In this document: in pieces, positions 11,601-23,288 of the stretch
How positions within the stretch are numbered: the first letter of the stretch is position 1
How the letters are laid out: each line of letters begins with the position of its first letter
From: Amphiura filiformis
Lineage: Eukaryota; Echinodermata; Ophiuroidea; Amphilepidida; Amphiuridae
Reading direction: 5' to 3'
NCBI RefSeq assembly: GCF_039555335.1
Contig: NC_092640.1
Location: 30,014,204-30,078,203, forward strand
DNA length: 64,000 nucleotides
Notes under the pieces: generated by a model
Told to the model about the DNA's origin: nothing
Seen by the model: only the letters and a program-made list of their open reading frames with translations
Databases searched by the model: none
Translations under genes and position numbers: made by a program

Positions 11601-14600
11601 TGGTGCTTTGTAGCCCTGCGGGGCAAACTAGTTGGATATCCATATTTCGGGGTGAGTGGTTTTTTTGAAGCTCCGAGGGGCAAACTATTTGGATATCCAT
11701 ATTTCGCGGTTAGCGGTTCTTTGTAGCCCTGCGGGGCAAACTAGTTGGATATCCATATTTCGCGGTTTGTGGTTCTAGTGGTTTTAACGACCCGTAACCA
11801 CCCCAGTCAGCTGCATACCGCATCCAGCTATTTTAATTATCAAAATACTAGTTTTTTAATGCTATGGGGTAACAGAATTATTAAAAAATTAATAGCTGAA
11901 CCCAATAGTTCAGCCAAGGACTGGAAACGACATATTGATGACTTTATATAGAGTGTATTCAATAAACCCAAGGCGGAACGAGAGTTGCTAAGTAACCGCT
12001 ATCCGAACCATAAACACACATGCATGATCAGACAACGAGTATTCAATTTCCTCATACGCTGGCGAAGTTACGTAATTAATCGGATTAATTACCATAGCAA
12101 TAGGTGAAAACAATTTTGAACATATCGCGCTGCACTACAAGCAGGTTACACTCATCACCTGTGTATGTCTGCAATCATAGATTGAATACAATACTTGTCT
12201 TTTCAAAGATACTAATCTTACAGGTGCAAGTAATCAGCATGATATGGTTCAATGAAGAGGTACCGCTTGAACGTATCAGTGCAGCGCGGTATATTCAAAA
12301 ATTGTTTTCACCTATTGCTATGGTAGTTAATCCGATTATTACGTAACTTCGCCAGCGTATAGCATCCCACGTTGTACACACGTCAGTCGAATTTGGCGGT
12401 GTTGGTTTGTTAGCCCTCCAAGTTATATCATCGTTCACTTTGTGTTGAACATTGTATGTGGGCCTCGCTGTAATAACATAAAGATCAGTATGATCAGTGT
12501 GGTATCACAGAGCAGACCCTTGAGAGGGTCTGCTCATTTGGCTCATTTGCATGGCAGTCGGACTCGCCATTGTATTTGATCATTTGTGTATGGAGAGCAA
12601 TGGCGACCCGTCATTGTATTTGTTCATATGTGTATGGAGAGCCACTCTTGGAGCCCATGGGACTTAGGCTAGGTCCTCAGGTAGAGTCAGACGCTGTATG
12701 TACTAGAAACGCCCATTCTTGATTCTGCGTTCATTCAATGTTAGCATTAAATTTTTATTGCCCGGCGGCCCCGCGTAATGGAAAAACCTGAATTTGTTAC
12801 ATAAAAAGAAATGAAAATTAAAAAAGCAAGGTTCCACCTGAGTACATATTAAATTGGTGTAGAAATTGTTTTCAAATATATATATGAATTTAGACAAACA
12901 TACGGGATATAATGAACCTTTGACATGACGCCATGATGACATGATTTTATTAGTCGTTTTGTATATCATAATACCAGTATTTGTAATTTTATATTATATA
13001 GAACTAATATTTTGCATCATAAATGCGCAGTTCATATGCACAGACGATTACTAATCTTCAAGACTTCAAAATAACATGTTACTAAGCAGGTAATAGGTGC
13101 TGGCCTTGTCCTATTGTACTTGTTCATTTGTGTATGGAGAGCTCACTGACCTGTTAATAGAGGTCAATGGGATAGCTTCTTTATGGGGCACTTCTCCATC
13201 GGTTTCAGGGCGCAGTTCATTGAACTCAGCGGGATTCTATTGCAAGTGCTTTTATATTATTACAAAACGGATCGTGGTTATTGCCTTGACAAATCTAATA
13301 CATAATTCATACCAGGGATTAATAAATCCAGGGGTGCGGACATTTCATTGGTCGCAAACCACCGGGATTCGATACAAGTTTGCGTTGTAAATGAATGCGT
13401 GAATAAGAGTGTCATCCCCTTGGCGCGATATTTGATTTCTGAAAATACTCAAGTTGCCGTTCAAAATGCTTAAAAATCATCAAGATATTGCAATACTGTC
13501 TAAAGTGATGTAAAATTGTGGCAAATTTGTATGATTTATCGCACATAATTTCTGCGTAGCGTGGAGAATCATTTACATAGGATTTTGGAGAAAAATGTGA
13601 TAATTTTAGGGAAATATAGAATGGCGGAAGAAACAAATAAAACATTTTCCTGGAATGTAGACCATACTCTTTCTGTTCCTATTGATTTGGATACTGAAAT
13701 AATTCTTAAAATGAAGCTGTTGGGTGATTTATGTTGGCGTTTCTAGAGTGTGTCATTATTGGCAAACATCTAGGGATATTGTTGAGAGGGCACTCGATTC
13801 ACGAGATTTCTTTTGCAAGAACGCAAAAATAGCACGAATTTTGTTGGTTTGCGACTGAAGAGTGTCCGCACTATAGATTTCTGCCATGCAAATTAGCTAG
13901 TGTCAGTGGGTAAGAAAGTGGCATCTTTTGAATCGTTAAGACAAGCCACATAATCTTATGTAAAACTCTGCTGGGTGTTTCGATCATGTATTATGCGTGT
14001 TTGGTCAAGTGAGGGTAATTTGTAAAGCATCAACTTGTGAACAAGTCATAGAGGGTTTGATCATGCTGATGATGTTGCCATTTTGGACGACTTCTGAGTG
14101 TTTAAAGCCCAAAATGAATGAATAAAATCGTGTATGAGATATTTGCGGGGATATTTGGGTGCATTGGGCACTTATGGGTTGGGTATAATAGATTTCTATG
14201 TATACAATTAAGTCTGATATATTTTCGATGGAATATATATTTTCACTTGAAAAGTTAGTAGTTTTCCGAATTGCAATTTCTGAATATTATATAAAAGGTG
14301 AGAATAAGACTATAAATGTAAGAGTATGGGATAATTTTGATTGTTAATAAATGCGAAACGCCGGCGGTAGACATCAGCAATATCAGGGATTGCCGCGATT
14401 CTTGCAGTAGCTTTTATGAATAGAATACAATAGTGGATACAATAGCGGATACAATAGCGGAACAATAGAGCTCTCTTACGGGCAAATAAACCTCGTCGCG
14501 TTTTGCTAAATTTCACTTCTTCTTTTTCATGAACTAACCGTTATTTTTTAAAACTTGTGGCAAAACTTCGACCGAAGTTTTTAATCACCTTTCTCTCTTT

Positions 14601-14735
14601 TCATTTCTATCAGCTGGCCAAGGTGGCTGTGCAAGTGCCCTGTGTGAGTGTGATGCAGCGTTTGCAGACTGCATTGCTGACGAATGGGAAGACAACTTTG
14701 ATTGGACTACTCCGGATTGTCCCGGCAGCAAGTAG
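5527..14735 (+). CDS. Secreted phospholipase A2 (gene B), five exons, 201 aa
   Basis: Exons 5527-5623, 6376-6416, 7517-7710, 8657-8808 and 14614-14735 join in phase through GT-AG introns into 606 coding bases ending in TAG. The protein has a signal peptide (MLRLRVFVMCAAMMVVWDHC, then LA), a short propeptide ending in KR at 54-55, and a mature part of 146 residues. In the mature part are the Ca-binding loop YGCYCG (85-90), the active site DKCCLEHDIC (His116, Asp117) and CECDAAFADC (Asp175, the expected second catalytic Asp). The mature part has 14 cysteines, as in group I/II secreted PLA2, which form seven disulfides. By family it hydrolyses the sn-2 ester of phospholipids outside the cell, using Ca2+. 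Oddities: the loop between YGCYCG and VDPIDKCC is several residues longer than in typical sPLA2, and Trp120 stands where HDxCY usually has Tyr. The gene sits in a tandem family with paralogue A. Expression is not testable here. Confidence 0.9.
5749..5790. repeat. GGT/G-rich simple repeat
   Basis: About nine GGT units followed by a G run, within PLA2-B intron 1. Confidence 0.85.
6040..6218. mobile_element. MITE with GGGGCGTAGCCAGG termini (hAT-like look)
   Basis: CAGGGGCGTAGCCAGG at the left is answered by CCTGGCTACGCTACTG at the right. The CAGgGGCGTAGCC type of end is common in non-autonomous hAT elements, but no matching 8-bp target duplication is visible. Lies in PLA2-B intron 1. Confidence 0.5.
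6376..6416 (+). CDS. PLA2-B exon 2 (propeptide)
   Basis: A 41-base microexon between TATAG and CAG|GTGA. It completes codon 33 (Glu) and codes ENAKIAGIGEKEIQ (33-46), ending in phase 0. Its assignment rests on phase fit with exons 1 and 3 on both sides, and it contains no stop. Confidence 0.75.
6417..7516. other. PLA2-B intron 2
   Basis: AT-rich, with a TAATTAA run just after the donor and an A-rich block near 6760-6800. An ORF of 121 codons (6993-7358) has biased composition and no recognisable domain. No mobile element was identified. Confidence 0.5.
7517..7710 (+). CDS. PLA2-B exon 3 (KR cleavage site and Ca-binding loop)
   Basis: Starts after TTCCAG and ends AA|GTAAGT, an excellent donor. 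Codes residues 47-110 with the KR site, the first mature Cys, YGCYCG, and FVDPID leading into the active-site exon. The split Lys111 completes DKCC, matching the family's D.DxCC. Confidence 0.9.
8058..8592. mobile_element. Inverted-repeat element in PLA2-B intron 3
   Basis: CTATAGATCATTCCTATA at the left and its inverse at 8572-8592 form the ends; CACTTTCCTG/CAGGAAAGTG extends the arms. About 535 bp, no ORF. It contains the GTCCGAA(A/C)CGCC repeats and the telomere-like tract. Confidence 0.65.
8321..8358 (+). repeat. Interstitial telomere-like (GGGTTA)n tract
   Basis: Three perfect GGGTTA units followed by degenerate ones, inside the 8058-8592 element. Confidence 0.85.
8657..8808 (+). CDS. 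PLA2-B exon 4 (CC..HD active site)
   Basis: Acceptor GATAG, donor GATT|GTAAGT. Codes residues 112-161 beginning CCLEHDICWNNAA. His116 is the catalytic base and Asp117 a Ca ligand in the family. The frame also reads DRCC in unspliced genomic sequence; with splicing it reads DKCC, equally good for the family. Confidence 0.92.
8831..9231. mobile_element. Inverted-repeat element in PLA2-B intron 4
   Basis: AAAAAGTTAATCTA with GAGGGACA at the left is mirrored at 9196-9231. The interior repeats AGATTAA / TTAATCT many times in both orientations. No ORF. Confidence 0.6.
9470..10825. mobile_element. 1.36-kb inverted-repeat element, GATCGTTATTTA ends
   Basis: GCGATCGTTATTTATGACAG followed by a G run at the left matches the inverse at 10796-10825. 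G-rich subterminal parts repeat GGGGGAACnCGAAATTTTT. The centre (9920-10650) is AT-rich without a coding signal. Non-autonomous, in PLA2-B intron 4. Confidence 0.55.
10873..11504. mobile_element. Inverted-repeat element with about 100-bp arms and ATTA duplication
   Basis: The left arm starts ATCTACCAAAAAACGTTTC and the right arm ends in its inverse at 11504. ATTA directly flanks both ends (10869-10872 and 11505-11508). Arms include AAAGCGGCCAAAGTTTAAAA and GGCTTTTCACCC. The interior has no ORF. Confidence 0.7.
11537..11775 (+). repeat. Four tandem copies of a 56-bp unit
   Basis: Each unit carries GGTTCTTTGTAGCC, a CGGGGCAAACTAGTT-type segment and GGATATCCATATTTC. Unit starts are spaced 56-57 bases. 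Copies differ at several sites, so the array is not very recent. Confidence 0.85.
12054..12360. mobile_element. Foldback MITE with arms of about 75 bp
   Basis: ATACGCTGGCGAAGTTACGT at the left is mirrored at 12341-12360. The arms run on through CCATAGCAATAGGTGAAAAC to the CGCGCTGCACT region. One ORF spans it but only because the arms are stop-poor. Confidence 0.75.
12510..12535. repeat. Perfect 11-bp-stem hairpin
   Basis: GAGCAGACCCT, loop TGAG, AGGGTCTGCTC. Confidence 0.7.
12568..13141 (+). repeat. Three copies of a 31-bp motif
   Basis: CATTGTATTTGATCATTTG followed by TGTATGGAGAGC occurs at 12568, 12612 and (with changes) 13112. The two left copies are 44 bp apart. No other feature is recognised between 12600 and 13300. 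Confidence 0.6.
13334..13871. mobile_element. Inverted-repeat element, GTGCGGACA ends
   Basis: GTGCGGACATTTCATTGGTC at the left matches, imperfectly, GAAGAGTGTCCGCAC at the right, and GTCGCAAACCA/TGGTTTGCGAC extends the arms. About 538 bp in PLA2-B intron 4. Confidence 0.65.
13872..14613. other. End of PLA2-B intron 4
   Basis: No element or ORF of note. Three short GATACAATAGCGG repeats lie near 14430-14465. The last 40 bases form the pyrimidine-rich exon 5 acceptor. Confidence 0.4.
14614..14735 (+). CDS. PLA2-B exon 5 (second catalytic Asp, stop)
   Basis: Acceptor TTTCTATCAG after a strong pyrimidine tract. Codes residues 163-201 (GQGGCASALCECDAAFADC onward, ending CPGSK) and TAG at 14733-14735. 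Matches the last exon of paralogue A in phase and core sequence. Confidence 0.92.
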
Positions 14736-14812
14736 CTCTCCGTGTTGTATGTCATATCATGATATATCCGGATCCGAGTGGCACCGTCCGGAACTGAACG
14801 CGCGATAAATAT

Positions 14813-14818
14813 AATAAA
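14813..14818 (+). terminator. Candidate poly(A) signal of PLA2-B
   Basis: AATAAA 78 bases after the stop codon, in AT-rich sequence. Position and motif fit; cleavage site not determinable. Confidence 0.55.
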
Positions 14819-15160
14819 GAAATTACATTATTTTGGGTCACATTTAAACTTTGTTAAAATAAAATCACCTTCGTGTTCTCTCTTCGTTAAATATATACAT
14901 ACCAATTTATTAACACGGAAATATATTAGAACAAAAATTAAAGAATGGTCTAAACTACAAAAGAAATATGCTTTTATGCAAGAAATTACAACATAAATAC
15001 TTTCATATACATTATTATGTTAAAATACAAAACTAAAGCATGATCAGAGAAACGAAAATTTGATTTTATAAGGTACAACCTAACTATGGACAAATCAAAT
15101 GTTATGTTACTGGGGAAACAAGTAAATAAATAAAATAAAATAATAAACAGTAATTTTGTG

Positions 15161-15192
15161 TTGTTGTTTGTTTGTTTGTTTGTTTGTTTGTC
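15161..15192. repeat. (GTTT)n microsatellite
   Basis: Seven or so TTTG units. Confidence 0.85.
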
Positions 15193-15369
15193 TTTTCATA
15201 CGTTTTATTCAAGTGTTTAAAGAACAAGCAAAAAACATTGATAAAAAAATCAAGCTGCAGCACCACTATTATAAACAATAACAACAGCCAACAAAAACCC
15301 GAAAGTACTGCAGACAAAGAGAAAACATTTAAACATGTTAATGATTACGTTGAAAGGTCTCGTTAATGA

Positions 15370-18300
15370 ACTCATCTTAGCCATTATTAGGTAGAAAGTT
15401 CTCATTGATGAAGTTATCCAAGGTAGGTAGCACTGATTGATAAAACATCACATACAGGTACACTCATAATGAAGTCATCTTAGGTAGAAAACACTCATTG
15501 ATGGAGTCATCTTCATCTTATAGGTCGATAGAGCACTTATTGATGAATTCATCTTTCACTCATTGGTGAAGTTAACTTATGTAGATTGCGCTTATTGATG
15601 AAGTCATCTTATCTATAGAAACTATATAGGTAGATAACACTAATTGATGAAGTCAACTTAGGTAGATAACACTCATTGATAAAGTCATCTTATATAGGTA
15701 GATAACACTCATTGATAAAGTCATCTTAGGTAGATAACACTCATTGATAAAGTCATCGCAATTGGTAGATAGCACTCATTGATAAAGTCAACGTAGGATA
15801 GCACTCATTGATGAAGTCATCGTAAGTAGAAAGCACTCATTGATGAAGTAATCTTATAGGTAGATAGCACTCATTGATATAGTCATCTTAGGTAGATAGC
15901 ACTCATTGATAAAGTCATCTTATAGGTAGATAACACTCATTGATGAAGTCATCTTAGGTAGATAGCACTCATTGATGAAGTCATCTTAGGTAGATAGCAC
16001 TCATTGATGAAGTCATCTTAGGTAGATATCACTCATTGATGAAGTCATCTTAGGTAGATATCACTCATTGATGAAGTCATCTTAGGTAGATAGCACTCAT
16101 TGATTAAGTCATCTTAGGTACGTGATATAGCACTCATTGATGAAGTCATCTTAGGTAGATATCACTCATTGATAAAGTCATCTTAGGTAGATATCACTCA
16201 TTGATAAAGTCATCTTAGGTAGATAGCACTCATTGATGAAGTCATCTTCGGTAGATAGCACTCATTGATTACGTCATCTTAGGTACGTGATATAGCACTC
16301 ATTGATGAAGTCATCTTAGGTAGATATCACTCATTGATAAAGTCATCTTAGGTACGTGATATAGCACTCATTGATGAAGTCATCTTAGGTAGATATCACT
16401 CATTGATAAAGTCATCTTAGGTAGATATCACTCATTGATAAAGTCATCTTAGGTAGATAGCACTCATTGATTAAGTCATCTTAGGTAGATATCACTCATT
16501 GATGAAGTCATCTTAGGTAGATATCACTCATTGATGAAGTCATCTTAGGTAGATATCACTCATTGATGAAGTCATCTTAGGTAGTAGCACTCATTGATTA
16601 AGTCATCTTAGGTAGATAGCACTCATTGATAAAGTCATCTTAGGTAGATATCACTCATTGATGAAGTCATCTTAGGTAGATATCACTCAATGATGAAGTC
16701 ATCTTCGGTAGATAGCACTCATTGATTAAGTCATCTTAGGTACGTGATATAGCACTCATTGATGAAATCATCTTAGGTAGATATCACTCATTGATAAAGT
16801 CATCTTGGTAGATATCACTCATTGATAAAGTCATCTTAGGTAGATAGCACTCATTGATTAAGTCATCTTAGGTAGATATCACTCATTGATGAAGTCATCT
16901 TAGGTAGATATCACTCATTGATAAAGTCATCTTAGGTAGATGTCACTCATTGATAAAGTCATCTTAGGTAGATAACACTCATTGATAAAGTCATCTTAGG
17001 TAGATATCACTCATTGATGAAGTCATCTTAGGTAGATACCACTCATTGATGAAGTCATCTTCGGTAGATAGCACTCATTGATTAAGTCATCTTAGGTACG
17101 TGATATAGCACTCATTGATGAAGTCATCTTAGGTAGATAGCACTCATTGATTAAGTCATCTTAGGTAGATATCACTCATTGATGAAGTCATCTTAGGTAG
17201 ATAGCACTCATTGATGAAGTCATCTTAGGTAGTAGCATTCATTGATTAAGTCATCTTAGGTAGATAGCACTCATTGATAAAGTCATCTTAGGTAGATAAC
17301 ACTCATTGATAAAGTCATCTTAGGTAGATATCACTCATTGATGAAGTCATCTTAGGCAGATATCACTCATTGATGAAGTCATCTTCGGTAGATAGCACTC
17401 ATTGATTAAGTCATCTTAGGTACGTGATATAGCACTCATTGACGAAGTCATCTTAGGTAGGTATCACTCATTGATAAAGTCCTCTTGGTAGATATCACTC
17501 ATTGATAAAGTCATCTTAGGTAGATAGCACTCATTGATTAAGTCATCTTAGGTAGATATCACTCATTGATGAAGTCATCTTAGGTAGATAGCACTCATTG
17601 ATAAAGTCATCTTAGGTAGATAGCACTCATTGATAAAGTCATCTTATAGGTAGATAACACTCATTGATGAAGTCATCTTAGGTAGATAGCACTCATTGAT
17701 GAAGTCATCTTAGGTAGATATCACTCATTGATGAAGTCATCTTAGGTAGATAGCACTCATTGATATAGTCATCTTAGGTAGATAGCACTCATTGATAAAG
17801 TCATCTTATAGGTAGATAACACTCATTGATGAAGTCATCTTAGGTAGATAGCACTCATTGATGAAGTCATCTTAGGTAGATAGCACTCATTGATGAAGTC
17901 ATCTTAGGTAGATATCACTCATTGATGAAGTCATCTTAGGTAGATATCACTCATTGATGAAGTCATCTTAGGTAGATAGCACTCATTGATTAAGTCATCT
18001 TAGGTACGTGATATAGCACTCATTGATGAAGTCATCTTAGGTAGATATCACTCATTGATAAAGTCATCTTAGGTAGATATCACTCATTGATAAAGTCATC
18101 TTAGGTAGATAGCACTCATTGATGAAGTCATCTTCGGTAGATAGCACTCATTGATTAAGTCATCTTAGGTACGTGATATAGCACTCATTGATGAAGTCAT
18201 CTTAGGTAGATATCACTCATTGATAAAGTCATCTTAGGTACGTGATATAGCACTCATTGATGAAGTCATCTTAGGTAGATATCACTCATTGATAAAGTCA

Positions 18301-21300
18301 TCTTAGGTAGATATCACTCATTGATAAAGTCATCTTAGGTAGATAGCACTCATTGATTAAGTCATCTTAGGTAGATATCACTCATTGATGAAGTCATCTT
18401 AGGTAGATATCACTCATTGATGAAGTCATCTTAGGTAGATATCACTCATTGATGAAGTCATCTTAGGTAGTAGCACTCATTGATTAAGTCATCTTAGGTA
18501 GATAGCACTCATTGATAAAGTCATCTTAGGTAGATATCACTCATTGATGAAGTCATCTTAGGTAGATATCACTCAATGATGAAGTCATCTTCGGTAGATA
18601 GCACTCATTGATTAAGTCATCTTAGGTACGTGATATAGCACTCATTGATGAAATCATCTTAGGTAGATATCACTCATTGATAAAGTCATCTTGGTAGATA
18701 TCACTCATTGATAAAGTCATCTTAGGTAGATAGCACTCATTGATTAAGTCATCTTAGGTAGATATCACTCATTGATGAAGTCATCTTAGGTAGATATCAC
18801 TCATTGATAAAGTCATCTTAGGTAGATGTCACTCATTGATAAAGTCATCTTAGGTAGATAACACTCATTGATAAAGTCATCTTAGGTAGATATCACTCAT
18901 TGATGAAGTCATCTTAGGTAGATACCACTCATTGATGAAGTCATCTTCGGTAGATAGCACTCATTGATTAAGTCATCTTAGGTACGTGATATAGCACTCA
19001 TTGATGAAGTCATCTTAGGTAGATAGCACTCATTGATTAAGTCATCTTAGGTAGATATCACTCATTGATGAAGTCATCTTAGGTAGATATCACTCATTGA
19101 TGAAGTCATCTTAGGTAGTAGCATTCATTGATTAAGTCATCTTAGGTAGATAGCACTCATTGATAAAGTCATCTTAGGTAGATAACACTCATTGATAAAG
19201 TCATCTTAGGTAGATATCACTCATTGATGAAGTCATCTTAGGCAGATATCACTCATTGATGAAGTCATCTTCGGTAGATAGCACTCATTGATTAAGTCAT
19301 CTTAGGTACGTGATATAGCACTCATTGATGAAGTCATCTTAGGTAGGTATCACTCATTGATAAAGTCCTCTTGGTAGATATCACTCATTGATAAAGTCAT
19401 CTTAGGTAGATAGCACTCATTGATTAAGTCATCTTAGGTAGATATCACTCATTGATGAAGTCATCTTAGGTAGATAGCACTCATTGATAAAGTCATCTTA
19501 GGTAGATAGCACTCATTGATAAAGTCATCTTATAGGTAGATAACACTCATTGATGAAGTCATCTTAGGTAGATAGCACTCATTGATGAAGTCATCTTAGG
19601 TAGATATCACTCATTGATGAAGTCATCTTAGGTAGATAGCACTCATTGATTAAGTCATCTTAGGTACGTGATATAGCACTCATTGATGAAGTCATCTTAG
19701 GTAGATATCACTCATTGATAAAGTCATCTTAGGTAGATATCACTCGTTGATAAAGTCATCTTAGGTAGATAGCACTCATTGATGAAGTCATCTTCGGTAG
19801 ATAGCACTCATTGATTAAGTCATCTTAGGTACGTGATATAGCACTCATTGACGAAGTCATCTTAGGTAGATATCACTCATTGATAAAGTCATCTTAGGTA
19901 GATATCACTCATTGATAAAGTCATCTTAGGTAGATAGCACTCATTGATTAAGTCATCTTAGGTAGATATCACTCATTGATGAAGTCATCTTAGGTAGATA
20001 TCACTCATTGATGAAGTCATCTTAGGTAGATGTCACTCATTGATAAAGTCATCTTAGGTAGATAACACTCATTGATAAAGTCATCTTAGGTAGATATCAC
20101 TCATTGATGAAGTCATCTTAGGTAGATACCACTCATTGATGAAGTCATCTTCGGTAGATAGCACTCATTGATTAAGTCATCTTAGGTACGTGATATAGCA
20201 CTCATTGATGAAGTCATCTTAGGTAGATATCACTCATTGATAAAGTCATCTTGGTAGATATCACTCATTGATAAAGTCATCTTAGGTAGATAACACTCAT
20301 TGATTAAGTCATCTTAGGTAGATATCACTCATTGATGAAGTCATCTTAGGTAGATATCACTCATTGATGAAGTCATCTTAGGTAGTAGCACTCATTGATT
20401 AAGTCATCTTAGGTACGTGATATAGCACTCATTGATGAAGTCATCTTAGGTAGATAGCACTGATTGATTAAGTCATCTTAGGTAGATATCACTCATTGAT
20501 GAAGTCATCTTAGGTAGATATCACTCATTGATGAAGTCATCTTAGGTAGTAGCACTCATTGATTAAGTCATCTTAGGTAGATAGCACTCATTGATAAAGT
20601 CATCTTAGGTAGATAACACTCATTGATAAAGTCATCTTAGGTAGATATCACTCATTGATGAAGTCATCTTAGGTAGATATCACTCATTGATGAAGTCATC
20701 TTCGGTAGATAGCACTCATTGATTAAGTCATCTTAGGTACGTGATATAGCACTCATTGATGAAGTCATCTTAGGTAGATATCACTCATTGATAAAGTCCT
20801 CTTGGTAGATATCACTCATTGATAAAGTCATCTTAGGTAGATAGCACTCATTGATTAAGTCATCTTAGGTAGATATCACTCATTGATGAAGTCATCTTAG
20901 GTAGATATCACTCATTGATAAAGTCATCTTAGGTAGATAGCACTCATTGATTAAGTCATCTTAGGTAGATAGCACTCATTGATAAAGTCATATTAGGTAA
21001 ATAACACTCATTGATAAAGTCATCTTAGGTAGATAGCACTCATTGATTAAGTCATCTTAGGTAGATAGCACTCATTGATAAAGTCATCTTAGGTAGATAG
21101 CACTCATTGATAAAGTCATCTTAGGTAGATAACACTCATTGATGAAGTCATCTTAGGTAGTAGCACTCATTGATTAAGTCATCTTAGGTAGATAGCACTC
21201 ATTGATTAAGTCATCTTAGGTAGATAGCAGTTATTGATAAAGTCATCTTAGGTAGATAACACTCATTGATAAAGTCATCTTAGGTAGATATCACTCATTG

Positions 21301-21636
21301 ATGAAGTCATCTTAGGTAGATATCACTCATTGATGAAGTCATCTTAGGTAGATATCACTCATTGATAAAGTCATCTTAGGTAGATAGCACTCATTGATTA
21401 AGTCATCTTAGGTAGATATCACTCATTGATGAAGTCATCTTAGGTAGATATCACTCATTGATGAAGTCATCTTAGGTAGTAGCACTCATTGATTAAGTCA
21501 TCTTAGGTAGATAGCACTCATTGATTAAGTCATCTTAGGTAGATAGCACTCATTGATAAAGTCATCTTAGGTAGATATCACTCATTGATAAAGTCATCTT
21601 AGGTAGATAGCATCCATTGATGAAGTCATCTTTGGA
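15370..21636 (+). repeat. 6.3-kb satellite array, about 32-bp unit with 1,886-bp higher-order repeat
   Basis: The unit is GTAGATAGCACTCATTGATG plus AAGTCATCTTAG, with variants (ATATCACTC, TTAAGTC, TAAAGTC) and longer units carrying GGTACGTGATATAGCA. There are roughly 195 units. The left margin (15370-15850) is diverged and the right margin decays at 21600-21636. Rare variants recur exactly 1,886 bases apart: GATATAGTC at 15876 and 17762, ATGTCACTC at 16940 and 18826, GCATTC at 17235 and 19121, GGCAGA at 17355 and 19241. So a block of about 59 units was duplicated recently; a third, rearranged copy follows 19.6 kb. No ORF crosses the array. Confidence 0.95.
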
Positions 21637-21685
21637 ATAGATAGTATACAAGTACAACATGTTTTGAGGGGAAGTAGTCAAAACT

Positions 21686-21836
21686 GCTGGTCCCAAGTGT
21701 TGGATGCATCGATGACTTGACTATAGTTAAAATCATCCAACACCAAGGGACCAGTAGATTTGAATACACTGGACCGGTACACGCCTTTTTAGGACAGCCA
21801 CTGTCATTGGCATTGGATGACCTAAAAAGGCGTGCA
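21686..21836. repeat. Two consecutive hairpins
   Basis: CTGGTCCCaAGTGTTGGATG pairs with the inverse ending at 21754. ACACGCCTTTTTAGG (21779) pairs with CCTAAAAAGGCGTG ending about 21834. Possibly the remains of one palindromic MITE. Confidence 0.6.
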
Positions 21837-21845
21837 CTGTCCATT

Positions 21846-23288
21846 TGTTGTAGCGCAATTCTCTAAAGCATTGGCTTTTGAAATGATTACCATTTCAACA
21901 TGTCAACATTCGATTACAGATATGTTTATTCACATGAACACACCAAAGCTCAGTGGCGGCACCAGGATTTAAAAAAAAAATCAAATTAAAAGAATAACGG
22001 ACCCTTGGTCAGAACCTGAATCCAGTCCAAAATCAAAACCACAAAGGGGTAAAAAAAATGAAAGAAAATATCCGAAATATGTCTCACCTTGTGAAACTTG
22101 TAAAAACGAAACATTTTATGATACATATATTATATATATCAAAACACTTTCTTCAACGTGTCTAAGGAAACTATACGTGTTTCCCAAAATATACTACTTT
22201 TATCTTCTGAATTAGAATAGTAGTATAGCTTTATATGGTCATGTTGAAGAGATCTAATACTACTCATATCTCTGGAAACTTAGTAGTATTACTTCAGACA
22301 TGCATATAAAATTGTCTTTATTTAAATAAACCATCTAAATATTTCAGGCTTTAAAGCCTATTTTGTTTCGAAATCTTTCAAAACATTCAAATTCTTTCCA
22401 AATTTCCAAAACAATCTTCTACTCAACCAATTGAACACTTCACTGTCTTTTAGTAAAAATGTCTGCGTTAGCAGACTAAAAATTGTAAATTAACACTAAA
22501 AACAGCAAGGCCGCAGGGCCGGCAGGCCCGAGGTCGGTGACTCCCATACGACGACTAAACACTCCAAGTGAGTTTATTTTATATAGGCCCCGCAGGGCTA
22601 AAAAGATCGGTAAACCGCTAAAGCCCTAATGCAATCTCTAGCTATAGAAATCAGACCTGTCGATAGGTTGTAAGAGGGGATAGCCTTTTCCAGGCACAAA
22701 TTGGGCCATATAATAAAGAAAGTTTTGCTACTTTGCAACACAATAAAAACCCATTACTCGTCGATGGTCGATAGACATCCCAATAAAGCGGACTTAGTCA
22801 CCGGTCAGTTCTACAGAATAGATCCCCATGGCTAACTATGGCTAACTATGGAAACATGTTAAAGCATCAAGAAAATTTTCCAAGTTATTTATTTTGAGCT
22901 CTTTCGAGTATGCAAAATGAGATCCTGTAGGTGGCTCCAGAGGGGGCTTAAAAAACTAAATGCAAAATGAGGTTTTTAAAAAATATTGTTTTCCAGAGTC
23001 AAGACGCAGGTATCATTATTAAGCCTCATATCACTTATTTATTGTCGAATAAGTGCAGAGTAGGTTAGATATGAATATTAAATGTTAGACCAAAGTAGCT
23101 CAAAGTACACGTAATAATACACCTGATCCGTGAACTTGTCTTTTTTAAAGACAAATTCTTGTTGGAATTTCATTCACATGTACACTATAAAGTGTCTGGG
23201 TTTCTCTAACACTTTTTAAACATTTCTATTCTATGCGTTTCATTTTTCATTTACACAGTAAAAGGAAGGCCTATATAGTCCTATAATC
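21846..23288. other. Intergenic stretch, no gene recognised
   Basis: AT-rich. CAGTGGCGGCACCAGG at 21954 resembles a hAT-type MITE end without a visible partner. A piece near 23136-23180 (CCTGATCCGTGAACTTG) matches the LINE 3' region near 1690-1735 and may be a short LINE tail. Confidence 0.4.

Noticed and set aside
15370-21636. CRISPR-like repeat array
   Set aside because: The units are contiguous and nearly identical throughout, with no unique spacers, in clearly eukaryotic DNA. It is a satellite.
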